Position numbers and translations under genes: made by a program. A stretch of DNA of 64,000 bases from Oleomonas cavernae (GTDB taxonomy: Bacteria > Pseudomonadota > Alphaproteobacteria > Zavarziniales > Zavarziniaceae). This document shows positions 24,339-35,207 of the stretch, in pieces. Under the pieces are notes generated by a model that was not told the DNA's origin, ran no database searches, and was given only the letters and a program-made list of their open reading frames with translations. Numbering within the stretch: position 1 is the first letter of the stretch; the number at the start of each line of letters is the position of its first letter. The DNA lies in assembly GCF_003590945.1 (NCBI RefSeq), contig NZ_QYUK01000011.1:958001-1022000 (forward strand), read 5' to 3'.

Positions 24339-25796
24339 CGCGGCCACGCCGAGCGGCATGCCGGTGGCCTGGGTCAGGATTTCGTCGGTGGTGCCGTTGG
24401 AGCCCTTCTCGTGGACATTGCGGCGCAGCCAGGCCAGCAGGGGCTTGAAGTCGCCCTGGCCGATCGAGGGCAGGATTGCCGGGTCGGCGGCCTTGGCGGC
24501 GGCGAAGAGCTGGGCCGCGGCCATGGCGCCCATGGTGTAGGTCGGGAAATAGCCGAAGCTGCCGCCCGGCCAATGGATGTCCTGCATGCAGCCGTCGGCA
24601 TCGTCGGGCGGGCGCACGCCCAGCAATTCCTCCATGCCGTCGTTCCAGGCGCCGGGCAGGTCGGCGACCTTGAGGTCGCCGGCGATCATCGCCCGTTCCA
24701 GGCGGTAGCGCAGGATGACGTGGCTGGGATAGGTCACCTCGTCGGCATCGACCCGGATCAGGCCCGGCTGCACCCGGTGATAGACCAGGCGCAGGTTGGC
24801 GGCCGTGAAGGCCTCGCCGTCGCGGCCGAAGGCCTCGCGCACCAGGGGCGCCAGGAAATCGATGAATTCCAGGCTGCGGCAGGCCTGCATCTCGAACAGC
24901 AGGGATTGGCTCTCGTGCATGGCCATGCCGCGGGCGTTGCCCACCGGCTGGCCGCGCCATGACGACGGCAGGCCGCGCTCGTACTGGGCGTGGCCGGTCT
25001 CGTGGATCACGCCCATCAGCGAGCGGGTGAAGTCGCTCGTCGCATAACGCGTGGTGATACGCACATCATCGGGGACGCCGCCGGTGAAGGGGTGGTGGCT
25101 GACATCCAGGCGGCCGTGGGCCCGGTCGAACTGCAGCACGTCCAGGATCCGGTCGGCCAGGGCGCGCTGGGCCTCGACCGGGAAGGGGCCGGGCTGGGGC
25201 AGGGGCGCGCCCCGCGATGCCTGCCGTTCCAGGACCTGGCCGCGCAGCTCGGGCAGGAACGACTGTAATTCGCCAAACAGCACGTCGATCCGGGCCGCCC
25301 GGCCGCCCGGCTCGTATTCGTCGAGCAGGGCGTCATAGGGATCGAGATCGAAGCTGGCGGCCTTCGATGCCGCGACCTGGCGCACCAGATCGAGCAGGGA
25401 TTGAAGTTTCGGCGCCAGGCTCTTGAAATCGTCGGCACCGCGCGCCGTGCGCCAGACCAGTTCGGTCTCGTGCGACTGGCGGGCGATGACCTCGACCAGC
25501 GCCTGGGGCACCGCCGTCGCATGGCGCCAGACGCGGCTCATCTCGTGCAGGTTCGCCTGTTGCCAGGGATCGAGCGGGACACTGCCCGCCGCCGCCAGCA
25601 GGTCGGCCATGTCGCCTGCCGTCAGCAGGTCGTGGGCGATGACCGACAGGGTGGCGATCTGCTCGCCCCGCGCCGCGGCCCCGCCCGGCGGCATGACCGC
25701 GGCGCTGTCCCAGTGCAGGACGGCCAGCGCGCCCTGGACATTGGCGATGCGGCGGAAACGGTCTTCCAGGTGGGCGTAGGCGTTGGTCGCGGTCAT
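24303..25796 (-). CDS. M32 (Taq-type) metallocarboxypeptidase
   Basis: A 497-residue zinc carboxypeptidase, cytoplasmic and mostly helical, removing C-terminal residues from peptides. The zinc motif HETGH is at residues 265-269, and the downstream MAMHESQSLLFE glutamate segment is intact. Its start overlaps the SURF1 stop by 4 bases (ATGA), so it is the last gene of the cytochrome oxidase operon. Its 3' end is partially duplicated about 850 bp further on. Confidence 0.95.
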   Translation of the reverse strand: MTATNAYAHLEDRFRRIANVQGALAVLHWDSAAVMPPGGAAARGEQIATLSVIAHDLLTAGDMADLLAAAGSVPLDPWQQANLHEMSRVWRHATAVPQALVEVIARQSHETELVWRTARGADDFKSLAPKLQSLLDLVRQVAASKAASFDLDPYDALLDEYEPGGRAARIDVLFGELQSFLPELRGQVLERQASRGAPLPQPGPFPVEAQRALADRILDVLQFDRAHGRLDVSHHPFTGGVPDDVRITTRYATSDFTRSLMGVIHETGHAQYERGLPSSWRGQPVGNARGMAMHESQSLLFEMQACRSLEFIDFLAPLVREAFGRDGEAFTAANLRLVYHRVQPGLIRVDADEVTYPSHVILRYRLERAMIAGDLKVADLPGAWNDGMEELLGVRPPDDADGCMQDIHWPGGSFGYFPTYTMGAMAAAQLFAAAKAADPAILPSIGQGDFKPLLAWLRRNVHEKGSNGTTDEILTQATGMPLGVAAFKTHLEARYLG

Positions 25797-26545
25797 GGCG
25801 TTCTGGCCTTCTTCGCGTCGTCGGGCCGGAAATGAAACAGGAAATAGATGACCGCCATGCCGATTGCCAGAGCGTACCAGGTGATGGCGTATTGCAGGTG
25901 ATCGTTGCGCAGGTTGATCACGCTCTGGCCGCCGACGGGCAGGCCGCCCGGGTTGGGTGTCGCATCCGCCTCGACGAACAGGGGCAGGGCGCCCTCGGCA
26001 TGGGCCGTCTTGGCCATGGCGGCCAAGTCACCCCAGAACCAGATGTTCTTGTCGGGGGCGTTGTCGGGCACGAACCAGCCCTGGGGCCAGCCGGGCCGTG
26101 CCATGCCGGTAACCGTCACGGTGCCGGCGACCTGACCGTCCTGGCGGGTCTTGGGATCGGCCTTTTCCGTGGGCACCCAGCCGCGGTTCACCAGCACGGT
26201 GGTGCCGTCGCCACGCACCATCGGGACCACGATCAGATAGCCGAGCTTGGAGGCTTCGTCATAGGCGACGATATGGATCTCGTCCTCGAAGCGGAAGCTG
26301 CCGGTGACGCCGACCTTGCGGTAACGCCAGGCTTCCGGATCGTCGATCCTGGCCGGCAGTTCGACCGCCGGCAGGGCCTGGTTGGCGTGCAGGGCATCGA
26401 TCAGGCCCTGCTTCCAGGCCAGGCGCTGGAGCTGCCAGGTGCCGAGGGCGACGAGCAGACCGACGATCAGCACGGTGAAGACGGTGGGCCACAGCGTCGG
26501 GCGAAAGCGCTTGGGCCCGGCCGGCCTGGTATCGGTACTGATCAT
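25793..26545 (-). CDS. SURF1-family cytochrome oxidase assembly protein
   Basis: A 250-residue inner-membrane protein with the family's two membrane helices (about 20-40 and 218-238) around a periplasmic domain, including LGTWQLQRLAWK and VNRGWVP motifs. SURF1 proteins aid heme a insertion into oxidase subunit I. Coupled to M32 by an ATGA overlap; 44 bp after the DUF983 gene. Confidence 0.96.
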   Translation of the reverse strand: MISTDTRPAGPKRFRPTLWPTVFTVLIVGLLVALGTWQLQRLAWKQGLIDALHANQALPAVELPARIDDPEAWRYRKVGVTGSFRFEDEIHIVAYDEASKLGYLIVVPMVRGDGTTVLVNRGWVPTEKADPKTRQDGQVAGTVTVTGMARPGWPQGWFVPDNAPDKNIWFWGDLAAMAKTAHAEGALPLFVEADATPNPGGLPVGGQSVINLRNDHLQYAITWYALAIGMAVIYFLFHFRPDDAKKARTP

Positions 26546-26589
26546 GTAAGAACCCTCAAGGGCGCCTCTGCCGCCGGGGCGGCACAGGG

Positions 26590-26943
26590 CTACCAGCCGA
26601 GCTTGCGGTACTGCTGGTGGATCAGCGCCGTCTTGATCCGGCGCAGCATGTAAATGGAGAGGCCGAGGATCACCGGCAACCAGATCACCATCTGGAGCCA
26701 GATCGGCGGCTCGTAGTTCACTTCAAGCCAAAGGGCGCCGCCGGTGACGAAGGCGCCCAGGATCAGGATCACGAACACGGCCGGGCCGTCGCCCGTGTCG
26801 ATCGCCGCAAAGTCGAGGCCGCAACTGTCGCACTTCTCGCGCAGGTTCAGGAGGCCCGTGAACAGGGCCCCCTGACCGCAGCGCGGACAACAGGCTTTTG
26901 CCACCTCAGTGGTGCGCGACGGTGGAGCCGGCACCCCAGACAT
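26590..26943 (-). CDS. DUF983 membrane protein
   Basis: A 117-residue protein with an N-terminal zinc-ribbon-like CPRC...CDSC pair and two membrane helices. DUF983 genes are regular members of alphaproteobacterial cox operons between ctaE and SURF1; their function is unknown, with a role in oxidase maturation inferred from position. Its start overlaps the ctaE end by 38 bases. Confidence 0.95.
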   Translation of the reverse strand: MSGVPAPPSRTTEVAKACCPRCGQGALFTGLLNLREKCDSCGLDFAAIDTGDGPAVFVILILGAFVTGGALWLEVNYEPPIWLQMVIWLPVILGLSIYMLRRIKTALIHQQYRKLGW

Positions 26944-27760
26944 AGATGCAGGCGAACAGGAACAGCCACACCACGTCGACGAAGTGCCAGTACCAGGCAG
27001 CCGCCTCGAAGCCGAAATGGCGTTCCGGGGTGAAGTGGTTGCGGGTGGCGCGGATCAGGCAGACGGCCAGGAACACCGTGCCGATGAAGACATGGAAGCC
27101 GTGGAACCCGGTCGCCATGAAGAAGGCGCCGGCATAGAAATTGGCGCCCGCCTCGTTGCCGCCGAAGGAGAAGGCGGCGTGGGCATATTCATAGGCCTGC
27201 ACGCAGGAGAAGAACACGCCCAGGATCACGGTCAGCGTCAGGCCCTGGATCAGGCCCTTGCGGTCGCCTTCCAGCAGGGCATGGTGGGCCCAGGTGACGG
27301 TGGTGCCCGACAGCAGCAGGATCACGGTGTTCATGAAGGGCAGGTGCCAGGGGTCGAAGGTCTCGACGCCGTGGGGCGGCCAGACATGGCCCATGGCCTC
27401 GGTCGGGAACAGGGCGCCGGCGAAATAGGCCCAGAACCAGGCGACGAAGAACATCACTTCCGAGGCGATGAACAGGACCATGCCATAGCGCAGGCCCAGC
27501 TTCACCACGGGCTTGTGGTCGCCCTTATGCACCGACTCGTCGACCACATCGCGCCACCAGGCCAGCATGGTGTAGAGCACGCCCGCCAAGCCCAGCCAGA
27601 ACAGCAGGGAATGGGTCGGGATGAAGGTCATGAACTGCTCGGGGTGCAACCAGCGCACACCGCCCAGGGCCATGATCATGGCCGAGAACGCGCCGATGAT
27701 CGGCCAGGGGCTGGGGTTTACCAGGTGATAGTCGTGCTTGGGGGCGTCGATGCTTGCCAT
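26906..27760 (-). CDS. ctaE: Cytochrome c oxidase subunit III
   Basis: A 284-residue, seven-helix inner-membrane subunit of the aa3 oxidase, typical in length. It has the family's ending FVDVVWLFLFACIYVWG and the conserved GFHGFHVFIGT segment. ATG 27760 (MASIDAPKHDY) is chosen with a GAGGA site upstream; a 33-base longer start is unlikely. Confidence 0.98.
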   Translation of the reverse strand: MASIDAPKHDYHLVNPSPWPIIGAFSAMIMALGGVRWLHPEQFMTFIPTHSLLFWLGLAGVLYTMLAWWRDVVDESVHKGDHKPVVKLGLRYGMVLFIASEVMFFVAWFWAYFAGALFPTEAMGHVWPPHGVETFDPWHLPFMNTVILLLSGTTVTWAHHALLEGDRKGLIQGLTLTVILGVFFSCVQAYEYAHAAFSFGGNEAGANFYAGAFFMATGFHGFHVFIGTVFLAVCLIRATRNHFTPERHFGFEAAAWYWHFVDVVWLFLFACIYVWGAGSTVAHH

Positions 27761-27789
27761 GGCTGTCGTTCCTCGAACGGAATACTCAG

Positions 27790-28392
27790 TCAATTCGTGA
27801 CACTACGGGGTTCGGCCGCCGAGGATCTGGTCTCGTCGTCCTGGGCTCTGAAGAAGGTGTAGGAGAGGGTGATGGTCTTGACCTCGTCCATGTTGCGATC
27901 GGCCAACACGGCCGGGTCGACATAGAAGGTCACCGGCATGTCGACTTCCTGACCGGGCTGCAAGGTCTGCTCCTCGAAGCAGAAGCAGGCGATCTTGACG
28001 AAGTACTGGCCGGATTTGTCGGGTGTCACGTTGAAGGTGGCACGCCCGGTGACCGGCCGGTCGGTGTTGTTGACGGCCTTGTAGAAGACCAGCTTCTGCT
28101 CGCCGGGATGCACCGTGACCGAGCGCTGCTCGGGCCGGAAGGTCCAGGGCAGGTCGGACGCGGTGTTGGCATCGAATTCGACGATGAACACGCGGCTCGA
28201 CACGGCGGCGGCGGCCGGGGCGTCCGCGGCATCGGCGCGCTGGGTCGTGCCGGCGTAACCGGTCACCTTGCAGAACAGGTCGTAGAGCGGCACCGAGGCG
28301 AAGCTCAGCCCCAGCATGCCGGCGACGGCCAGCGACAGCACCAGCGCGGTGCGGCCGTGGCGCGGCGGCTTGTATCCGGGCTGGCCGTTCAT
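27790..28392 (-). CDS. ctaG: Cytochrome c oxidase copper-assembly protein CtaG/Cox11
   Basis: A 200-residue protein with one N-terminal membrane helix and a periplasmic immunoglobulin-like copper-binding domain. The copper ligands are in the ACFCF motif. Cox11 delivers copper to the CuB site in subunit I. Overlaps the small upstream ORF by 4 bases. Confidence 0.97.
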   Translation of the reverse strand: MNGQPGYKPPRHGRTALVLSLAVAGMLGLSFASVPLYDLFCKVTGYAGTTQRADAADAPAAAAVSSRVFIVEFDANTASDLPWTFRPEQRSVTVHPGEQKLVFYKAVNNTDRPVTGRATFNVTPDKSGQYFVKIACFCFEEQTLQPGQEVDMPVTFYVDPAVLADRNMDEVKTITLSYTFFRAQDDETRSSAAEPRSVTN

Positions 28393-28508
28393 GGGTTGGA
28401 GACCTTGACCGCGGCGATCACGAAAAACAGCACGACCCAGGCGGCGAGCGCCAGCCCTAAGGCGATGTTGCGGCTGCGGCGGCGGCGGTGCATCTCGGAA
28501 TAGGGCAT
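28389..28508 (-). CDS. 39-residue single-helix membrane protein (CoxF-like)
   Basis: A short ORF of 39 codons: a basic head (MPYSEMHRRRRSRN) and one membrane helix (IALGLALAAWVVLFFVIAAV). Its ATG 28508 and its ATGA overlap with ctaG support translation. Small proteins of this kind occur between ctaB and ctaG in alphaproteobacterial operons; function unknown. Confidence 0.82.
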   Translation of the reverse strand: MPYSEMHRRRRSRNIALGLALAAWVVLFFVIAAVKVSNP

Positions 28509-28528
28509 GGCGGCGCTCCCCCGATCCG

Positions 28529-29464
28529 TCAGGCCAAGCCGGCCACGCGCTCGACCAGGAGCAGCGCGAACAGCAGGAACAGGTAGAGGATCGAAAAGGC
28601 GAACAGGCGCATCGCCGCCTTGTCGGTCCGCTGGACGAACAGGCGCACCGCCAGGCCGATGAAGGCAAGCCCGAGGGCGCCGGCGCAAATGCCGTAGAGC
28701 AGGCCGGCAAAGCCCATCAGGCTGGGCACCAGGCCCAGGGGCGCCAGCAGCAGGGCATAGGCCAGGATCTGGCGGCGGGTCGACTCGGGGCCGGCCACGT
28801 TGGGCATCATCGGCACGCCGACGGCACCGTATTCGCCGGCCTTGACCAGCGACAGGGCCCAGAAATGCGGCGGGGTCCAGAAGAAGATGATGGCGCACAG
28901 CACCATTGGCTCGATGGTGACATTGCCGGTCACGGCGGCCCAGCCGATCACCGGCGGCAGCGCGCCCGACAGGCCGCCGATGACGATGTTCTGCGGCGTG
29001 CGGCGCTTCAGGTACATCGTGTAGACGACGACATAGAAAAGAATGGTGAAGGCGAGCAGGGCGGCCGCCAGGACATTGACCACCAGGCCCATGAACACCA
29101 CCGATATGGCCGACAGCACCAGGCCGAAGGCCAGGGCGTCCTGGGGTGCCACGCGGCCCATGGGGATGGGACGGGTCTTGGTGCGCGACATGCGGGCGTC
29201 GATGTCCGCGTCGTACCACATGTTCAAGGCGCCCGAGGCGCCGGCGCCGACCGCGATGCACAGCAGGGCGGTCAGGGCGAAGACGGGGTGCAGATGGCCG
29301 GGGGCGAGCACGAGGCCCACCAGCCCGGTGAACACCACGAGCGACATCACCCGCGGCTTGAGCAGTTGGATGAAGTCCGACGCGCTGGCGTCGAGACCCG
29401 CCTCGAAGGAGGCGGGCCCGACGTCGGTCGCGGCGCGGTCACGAGGATGAGTGACCAGGGTCAA
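28529..29464 (-). CDS. ctaB: Protoheme IX farnesyltransferase (heme O synthase)
   Basis: A 311-residue UbiA-superfamily membrane enzyme transferring a farnesyl group to heme b to give heme o, the precursor of heme a. The first prenyl-diphosphate-binding motif is NMWYDADID, and the FFWTPPHFW segment is diagnostic of heme O synthases. It follows ctaD by 19 bp. Confidence 0.98.
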   Translation of the reverse strand: MTLVTHPRDRAATDVGPASFEAGLDASASDFIQLLKPRVMSLVVFTGLVGLVLAPGHLHPVFALTALLCIAVGAGASGALNMWYDADIDARMSRTKTRPIPMGRVAPQDALAFGLVLSAISVVFMGLVVNVLAAALLAFTILFYVVVYTMYLKRRTPQNIVIGGLSGALPPVIGWAAVTGNVTIEPMVLCAIIFFWTPPHFWALSLVKAGEYGAVGVPMMPNVAGPESTRRQILAYALLLAPLGLVPSLMGFAGLLYGICAGALGLAFIGLAVRLFVQRTDKAAMRLFAFSILYLFLLFALLLVERVAGLA

Positions 29465-29483
29465 TGGCGTTACTCCAGGCCGA

Positions 29484-32013
<2,530 letters not shown>

Positions 32014-32392
32014 GGGTCGATCCAACTCCCGCTTGCTACGTTGGGCGTAGGCGCCGTCCGGTCCCCCGCCACCCCTCGGAAATTCTTTGCCGGCCCCACG
32101 ACCGGCGATCCAGTCGCCTGATCGATGGGTACATCTGATCGGGCCGGATCACTAGCCTGTTTGGCAGGGCGAACCTATCACCGGCCTTCGCCGTCGAACA
32201 GGTGTCGCGCGAGGCGGAGTATACTGTCTGAGCCCCCAGGGCCACGGAGGCCGCGGTTCTTGCGACGTTATGACGCAAAATGCGATTGATTTCCGTCATT
32301 TAGCGGCTATCGACTGTTTCGGTAGGCTGGGGCGGTGACGGGAGGCGCCGGAACCCCCATATTGGAGGCCTGCGCCACGGAGTTTTTCACCG
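32014..32392. other. 379-bp intergenic region between ctaC and tldD
   Basis: A divergent promoter region with no convincing gene. It contains the palindrome at 32260-32278 described separately. Nothing else stands out. Confidence 0.6.
32260..32278. promoter_or_regulatory. Possible RegA/PrrA-type redox site upstream of the oxidase operon
   Basis: TTGCGACGTTATGACGCAA is a near-palindrome containing GCGAC-N5-GACGC, which fits the GCGNC-Nx-GNCGC pattern described for PrrA/RegA response regulators that control respiration genes in Alphaproteobacteria. It lies ~247 bp before ctaC and ~115 bp before tldD. The match is short, so chance is possible. Confidence 0.4.
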
Positions 32393-33835
32393 ATGTCCGA
32401 ATCCGATCGTCTGGTTCCCGATGCCCTGTTTTTCGAACGTGCCGGGCTCGATCCCGCCCGTGTCGGCCGCCTGGTCGACGATGCCCTGGCCGGGGCCGAC
32501 GACGGTGAACTGTTCCTGGAATATGCCCAGTCCGAGTCGTTCGGCTTCGACGACGGCCGGCTGAAGTCGGCGAGCTTCGATACCTCGCAAGGGTTCGGCC
32601 TGCGGGCCGTGTCGGACGAGGCTACCGGCTTTGCCCATGCCGCCGACCTGTCCGAGGAAGCGATCGCCCGGGCGGCGCGCACCGTGCGCGCGGTGGCCCA
32701 GGGCCACGACGGCGTGATGGCCGGCCCGCCGGCGCGCACCAATGCCAAGCTCTATGTCGAAGACAATCCGCTGACCGCGGTCCCGTTCGAGGCCAAGACC
32801 AAGCTGCTGTCCGATATCGATGCCTATGCCCGCGCCAAGGATCCGCGGGTGCGCCAGGTCTCGGCCTCGCTGTCGGGCTCGTGGCAGGTGGTGGAGATCG
32901 TGCGCGCCGGCGGCGTGCGCGTGCGTGACGTGCGCCCGCTGGTGCGCCTCAACGTCTCGGTCGTGGTCGGCCAGGGCGACAAGCAGGAGGCCGGCAGCTT
33001 CGGCGCAGGCGAGCGCGGCTTCTATGCCCGCTACATGGACCCGGCCCATTGGCAGGCCGGGGTCGACGAGGCGCTGCGCCAGGCCCTGGTCAATCTCGAT
33101 GCGGTGGCGGCCCCGGCGGGCGAGATGCCGGTGGTGCTGGGCTCGGGCTGGCCGGGCATCCTGCTGCACGAGGCGATCGGCCACGGGCTGGAGGGTGACT
33201 TCAACCGCAAGAAGACCTCGGCCTTCTCGGGGCTGATGGGCACCCAGGTCGCGGCCAAGGGCGTCACCGTGATCGACGACGGTACCTTGCCGGGCCGGCG
33301 CGGCTCGCTGACCGTCGACGACGAGGGCACGCCGACCAATCGCACCACCCTGATCGAGGACGGCATCCTGGTCGGCTATCTGCAGGACCGGCTGAACGCC
33401 CGCCTGATGGGCATGGCGCCCACCGGCAACGGCCGCCGCCAGTCCTATGCCCACAGCCCGATGCCGCGCATGACCAACACGATCATGCTGGGCGGCGACA
33501 GGACGCCCGAGGAGATCATCGCGAGCTGCAAGCACGGGCTCTACGCCGTGAATTTCGGCGGCGGCCAGGTCGACATCACCAGCGGCAAGTTCGTCTTCTC
33601 CTGCACCGAGGCCTATCTGATCCAGGAGGGCAAGGTCGGCCCCGCCGTGAAGGGCGCCACCCTGATCGGCAATGGCCCCGATTGCCTGACCCAGGTCCGC
33701 GCCGTGGCCAACGACATGAGGCTGGATCCCGGCATCGGCACCTGCGGCAAGTCGGGCCAGGGCGTGCCGGTCGGCGTCGGCCAGCCGACCCTGCTGATCG
33801 ACGGCCTGACCGTGGGCGGCACGGCTGCCGCCTGA
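32393..33835 (+). CDS. tldD: Metalloprotease TldD
   Basis: A 480-residue subunit of the TldD/TldE protease, which degrades unfolded short peptides and matures some ribosomal peptides such as microcin B17. The catalytic zinc motif HEAIGH (His259, Glu260, His264) is intact. Its usual partner tldE/pmbA lies 17 kb away at 50628 and is frameshifted in this sequence. Confidence 0.97.
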   Translation: MSESDRLVPDALFFERAGLDPARVGRLVDDALAGADDGELFLEYAQSESFGFDDGRLKSASFDTSQGFGLRAVSDEATGFAHAADLSEEAIARAARTVRAVAQGHDGVMAGPPARTNAKLYVEDNPLTAVPFEAKTKLLSDIDAYARAKDPRVRQVSASLSGSWQVVEIVRAGGVRVRDVRPLVRLNVSVVVGQGDKQEAGSFGAGERGFYARYMDPAHWQAGVDEALRQALVNLDAVAAPAGEMPVVLGSGWPGILLHEAIGHGLEGDFNRKKTSAFSGLMGTQVAAKGVTVIDDGTLPGRRGSLTVDDEGTPTNRTTLIEDGILVGYLQDRLNARLMGMAPTGNGRRQSYAHSPMPRMTNTIMLGGDRTPEEIIASCKHGLYAVNFGGGQVDITSGKFVFSCTEAYLIQEGKVGPAVKGATLIGNGPDCLTQVRAVANDMRLDPGIGTCGKSGQGVPVGVGQPTLLIDGLTVGGTAAA

Positions 33836-33870
33836 GGCGTTGATCCGCCGCCTCGGGCACTATCCTATAT

Positions 33871-33979
33871 CGTCATGGCCGGGCGCCGTCCCGGCCATCC
33901 ACGTCGGCAGGCTGCCCAAATCGTTGACGGACTTGCACCGTCTCGACGTGGATGACCGGGACAAGCCCGGTCATGACGA
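33871..33979. repeat. Inverted pair of a CGTCATGGCCGGGC-type intergenic repeat
   Basis: Copy one is 33871-33906; the reversed relative is 33944-33979. They share CGTCATG(G/A)CCGGG...CC(A/G)TCCACGTCG. It sits between converging genes tldD and the DUF2846-like gene and may serve as a terminator for both. Confidence 0.75.
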
Positions 33980-33997
33980 CTTGGGGGCCTAAAGCCC

Positions 33998-34582
33998 TCA
34001 GGCGGTCGCCGCGACCATCTTTGTCTTCGCCAGTTTCCTGACGACCGCAGCCGGGTCTTCCAGGTGGGTCAGCACGACGTCGCTGGTCGTCATCTTCATG
34101 GCCGTGGTGAGGCGGAACAGGGCCACCTGGCCCGAGCCTAAATCGAAGGTCGCGGTTCCCGGCGCGCTGCCCAGGTTCATCTGGCCGGCGAAGGCCGCCT
34201 TCAGGACATATTGGCCCGGCGGCACGGTCGTCGCGGTGAAGCGCGGGCTTTTGAGCTGCGCCAGCTCCCGGCCGTTCAGCGTTACATCCATGCCCTGCGC
34301 CTTGCCCACAAAGCCTTCGCGCAACACGATGACAAGCCCCGTTCCCGGCGGCGGGGTCAGCGACAGGGCGGCCGCCCGGGTCTTCTCGTCGGCCAGTGTC
34401 ACCGGCTTGTTGCCGGCGAGATTCATCAGGCCGAGGGTGACGAAGCCGCCGATCAGCCCGGAGACGATCCAGATCGAGGACATCGGTTCGACACCGGCGG
34501 CGGCCAGGGCGAAGGTCACGCCGAAACCGATGAGGCTGGCAATCAGCATCCCGGCCAGGACGGCGGTCAACTTCTTCGACAT
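33998..34582 (-). CDS. Membrane protein with DUF2846-like domain
   Basis: A 194-residue protein with two N-terminal membrane helices (about 5-30 and 37-58) and a C-terminal beta domain. The segment GTGLVIVLREGFVGKAQGMD, then VTLNGRELAQL and VPPGQYVLKAAF, fits the DUF2846 pattern of small lipoprotein-like beta sandwiches. Function unknown. ATG 34582 (MSKKLTAV) is chosen as start. Confidence 0.65.
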   Translation of the reverse strand: MSKKLTAVLAGMLIASLIGFGVTFALAAAGVEPMSSIWIVSGLIGGFVTLGLMNLAGNKPVTLADEKTRAAALSLTPPPGTGLVIVLREGFVGKAQGMDVTLNGRELAQLKSPRFTATTVPPGQYVLKAAFAGQMNLGSAPGTATFDLGSGQVALFRLTTAMKMTTSDVVLTHLEDPAAVVRKLAKTKMVAATA

Positions 34583-34730
34583 TGCGGGTCCCCAAGCAAT
34601 CGCGGCGCCCATCCTAGCGACGGCGCCCGGCACGTAAACCATTCGATCGCCACATCCAAAGTATGGACGTGGCCCGGGGCGGCCGGGATATGCTCGTCGA
34701 AAGGCCCTGAAGGGCTGGGGAGGGAGCTAT

Positions 34731-35207
34731 ATGTCGTCTTTGTCGCCCGAGGCCCGCCGCCTCGTCGGTCACGGTGCCCTGGTGGTGATCTTCGGGTTGC
34801 TCGCGGGGTTCGCCATCGGCTTTGTGGCCCTGGGTGGTTTCATCCTGGATCCACTGCCCAGCGCCACCTTCGCCTTTCCCGGCAGCGAGCGCGGCTGGCG
34901 CGCCATGCACGTGGGCTCGCTGCTCAACGGCATCATGGCGATCGCGGTCGCCGGCGTGATCGACCGGGTGGTCGACAATTTCGGCACGCGCCGCCTGATC
35001 ACGCGGGTGCTGACCCTGGCCATCTGGGCCAACACGATCTTCTATCTCGCGGCCAATTTCGCCGCCAACCGGGGCCTGTCGCCGTGGGACAATGCGGTGG
35101 GCCAGGGCTCGATCGCCGGGCTGATCGCCTTCGCCCCCGCCGCCATCGCCGCCTTCGTAACCATCTGGGTCGTCGCCCTGCTGGCCAAGGCGGCCTTCAG
35201 GCGTTGA
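34731..35207 (+). CDS. Four-helix membrane protein, hydroxylaminobenzene mutase/styrene oxide isomerase-like
   Basis: A 158-residue membrane protein with four predicted helices. VGHGALVVIFGLLAGFAIGF followed by RAMHVGSLLNGIMAIAVAGV recalls the hydroxylaminobenzene mutase and styrene oxide isomerase group, where a histidine in the second helix pair matters. The match is from pattern recognition only. ATG 34731 has a GGGAGGGAG ribosome site. Converges on the ECF42 sigma gene with 11 bp overlap. Confidence 0.55.
   Translation: MSSLSPEARRLVGHGALVVIFGLLAGFAIGFVALGGFILDPLPSATFAFPGSERGWRAMHVGSLLNGIMAIAVAGVIDRVVDNFGTRRLITRVLTLAIWANTIFYLAANFAANRGLSPWDNAVGQGSIAGLIAFAPAAIAAFVTIWVVALLAKAAFRR

Noticed and set aside
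24268-24960. N-terminal extension of the HigA-like gene
   Set aside because: The frame stays open into the M32 gene, but this part is a shadow of M32. The HigA homology begins at ATG 24267.
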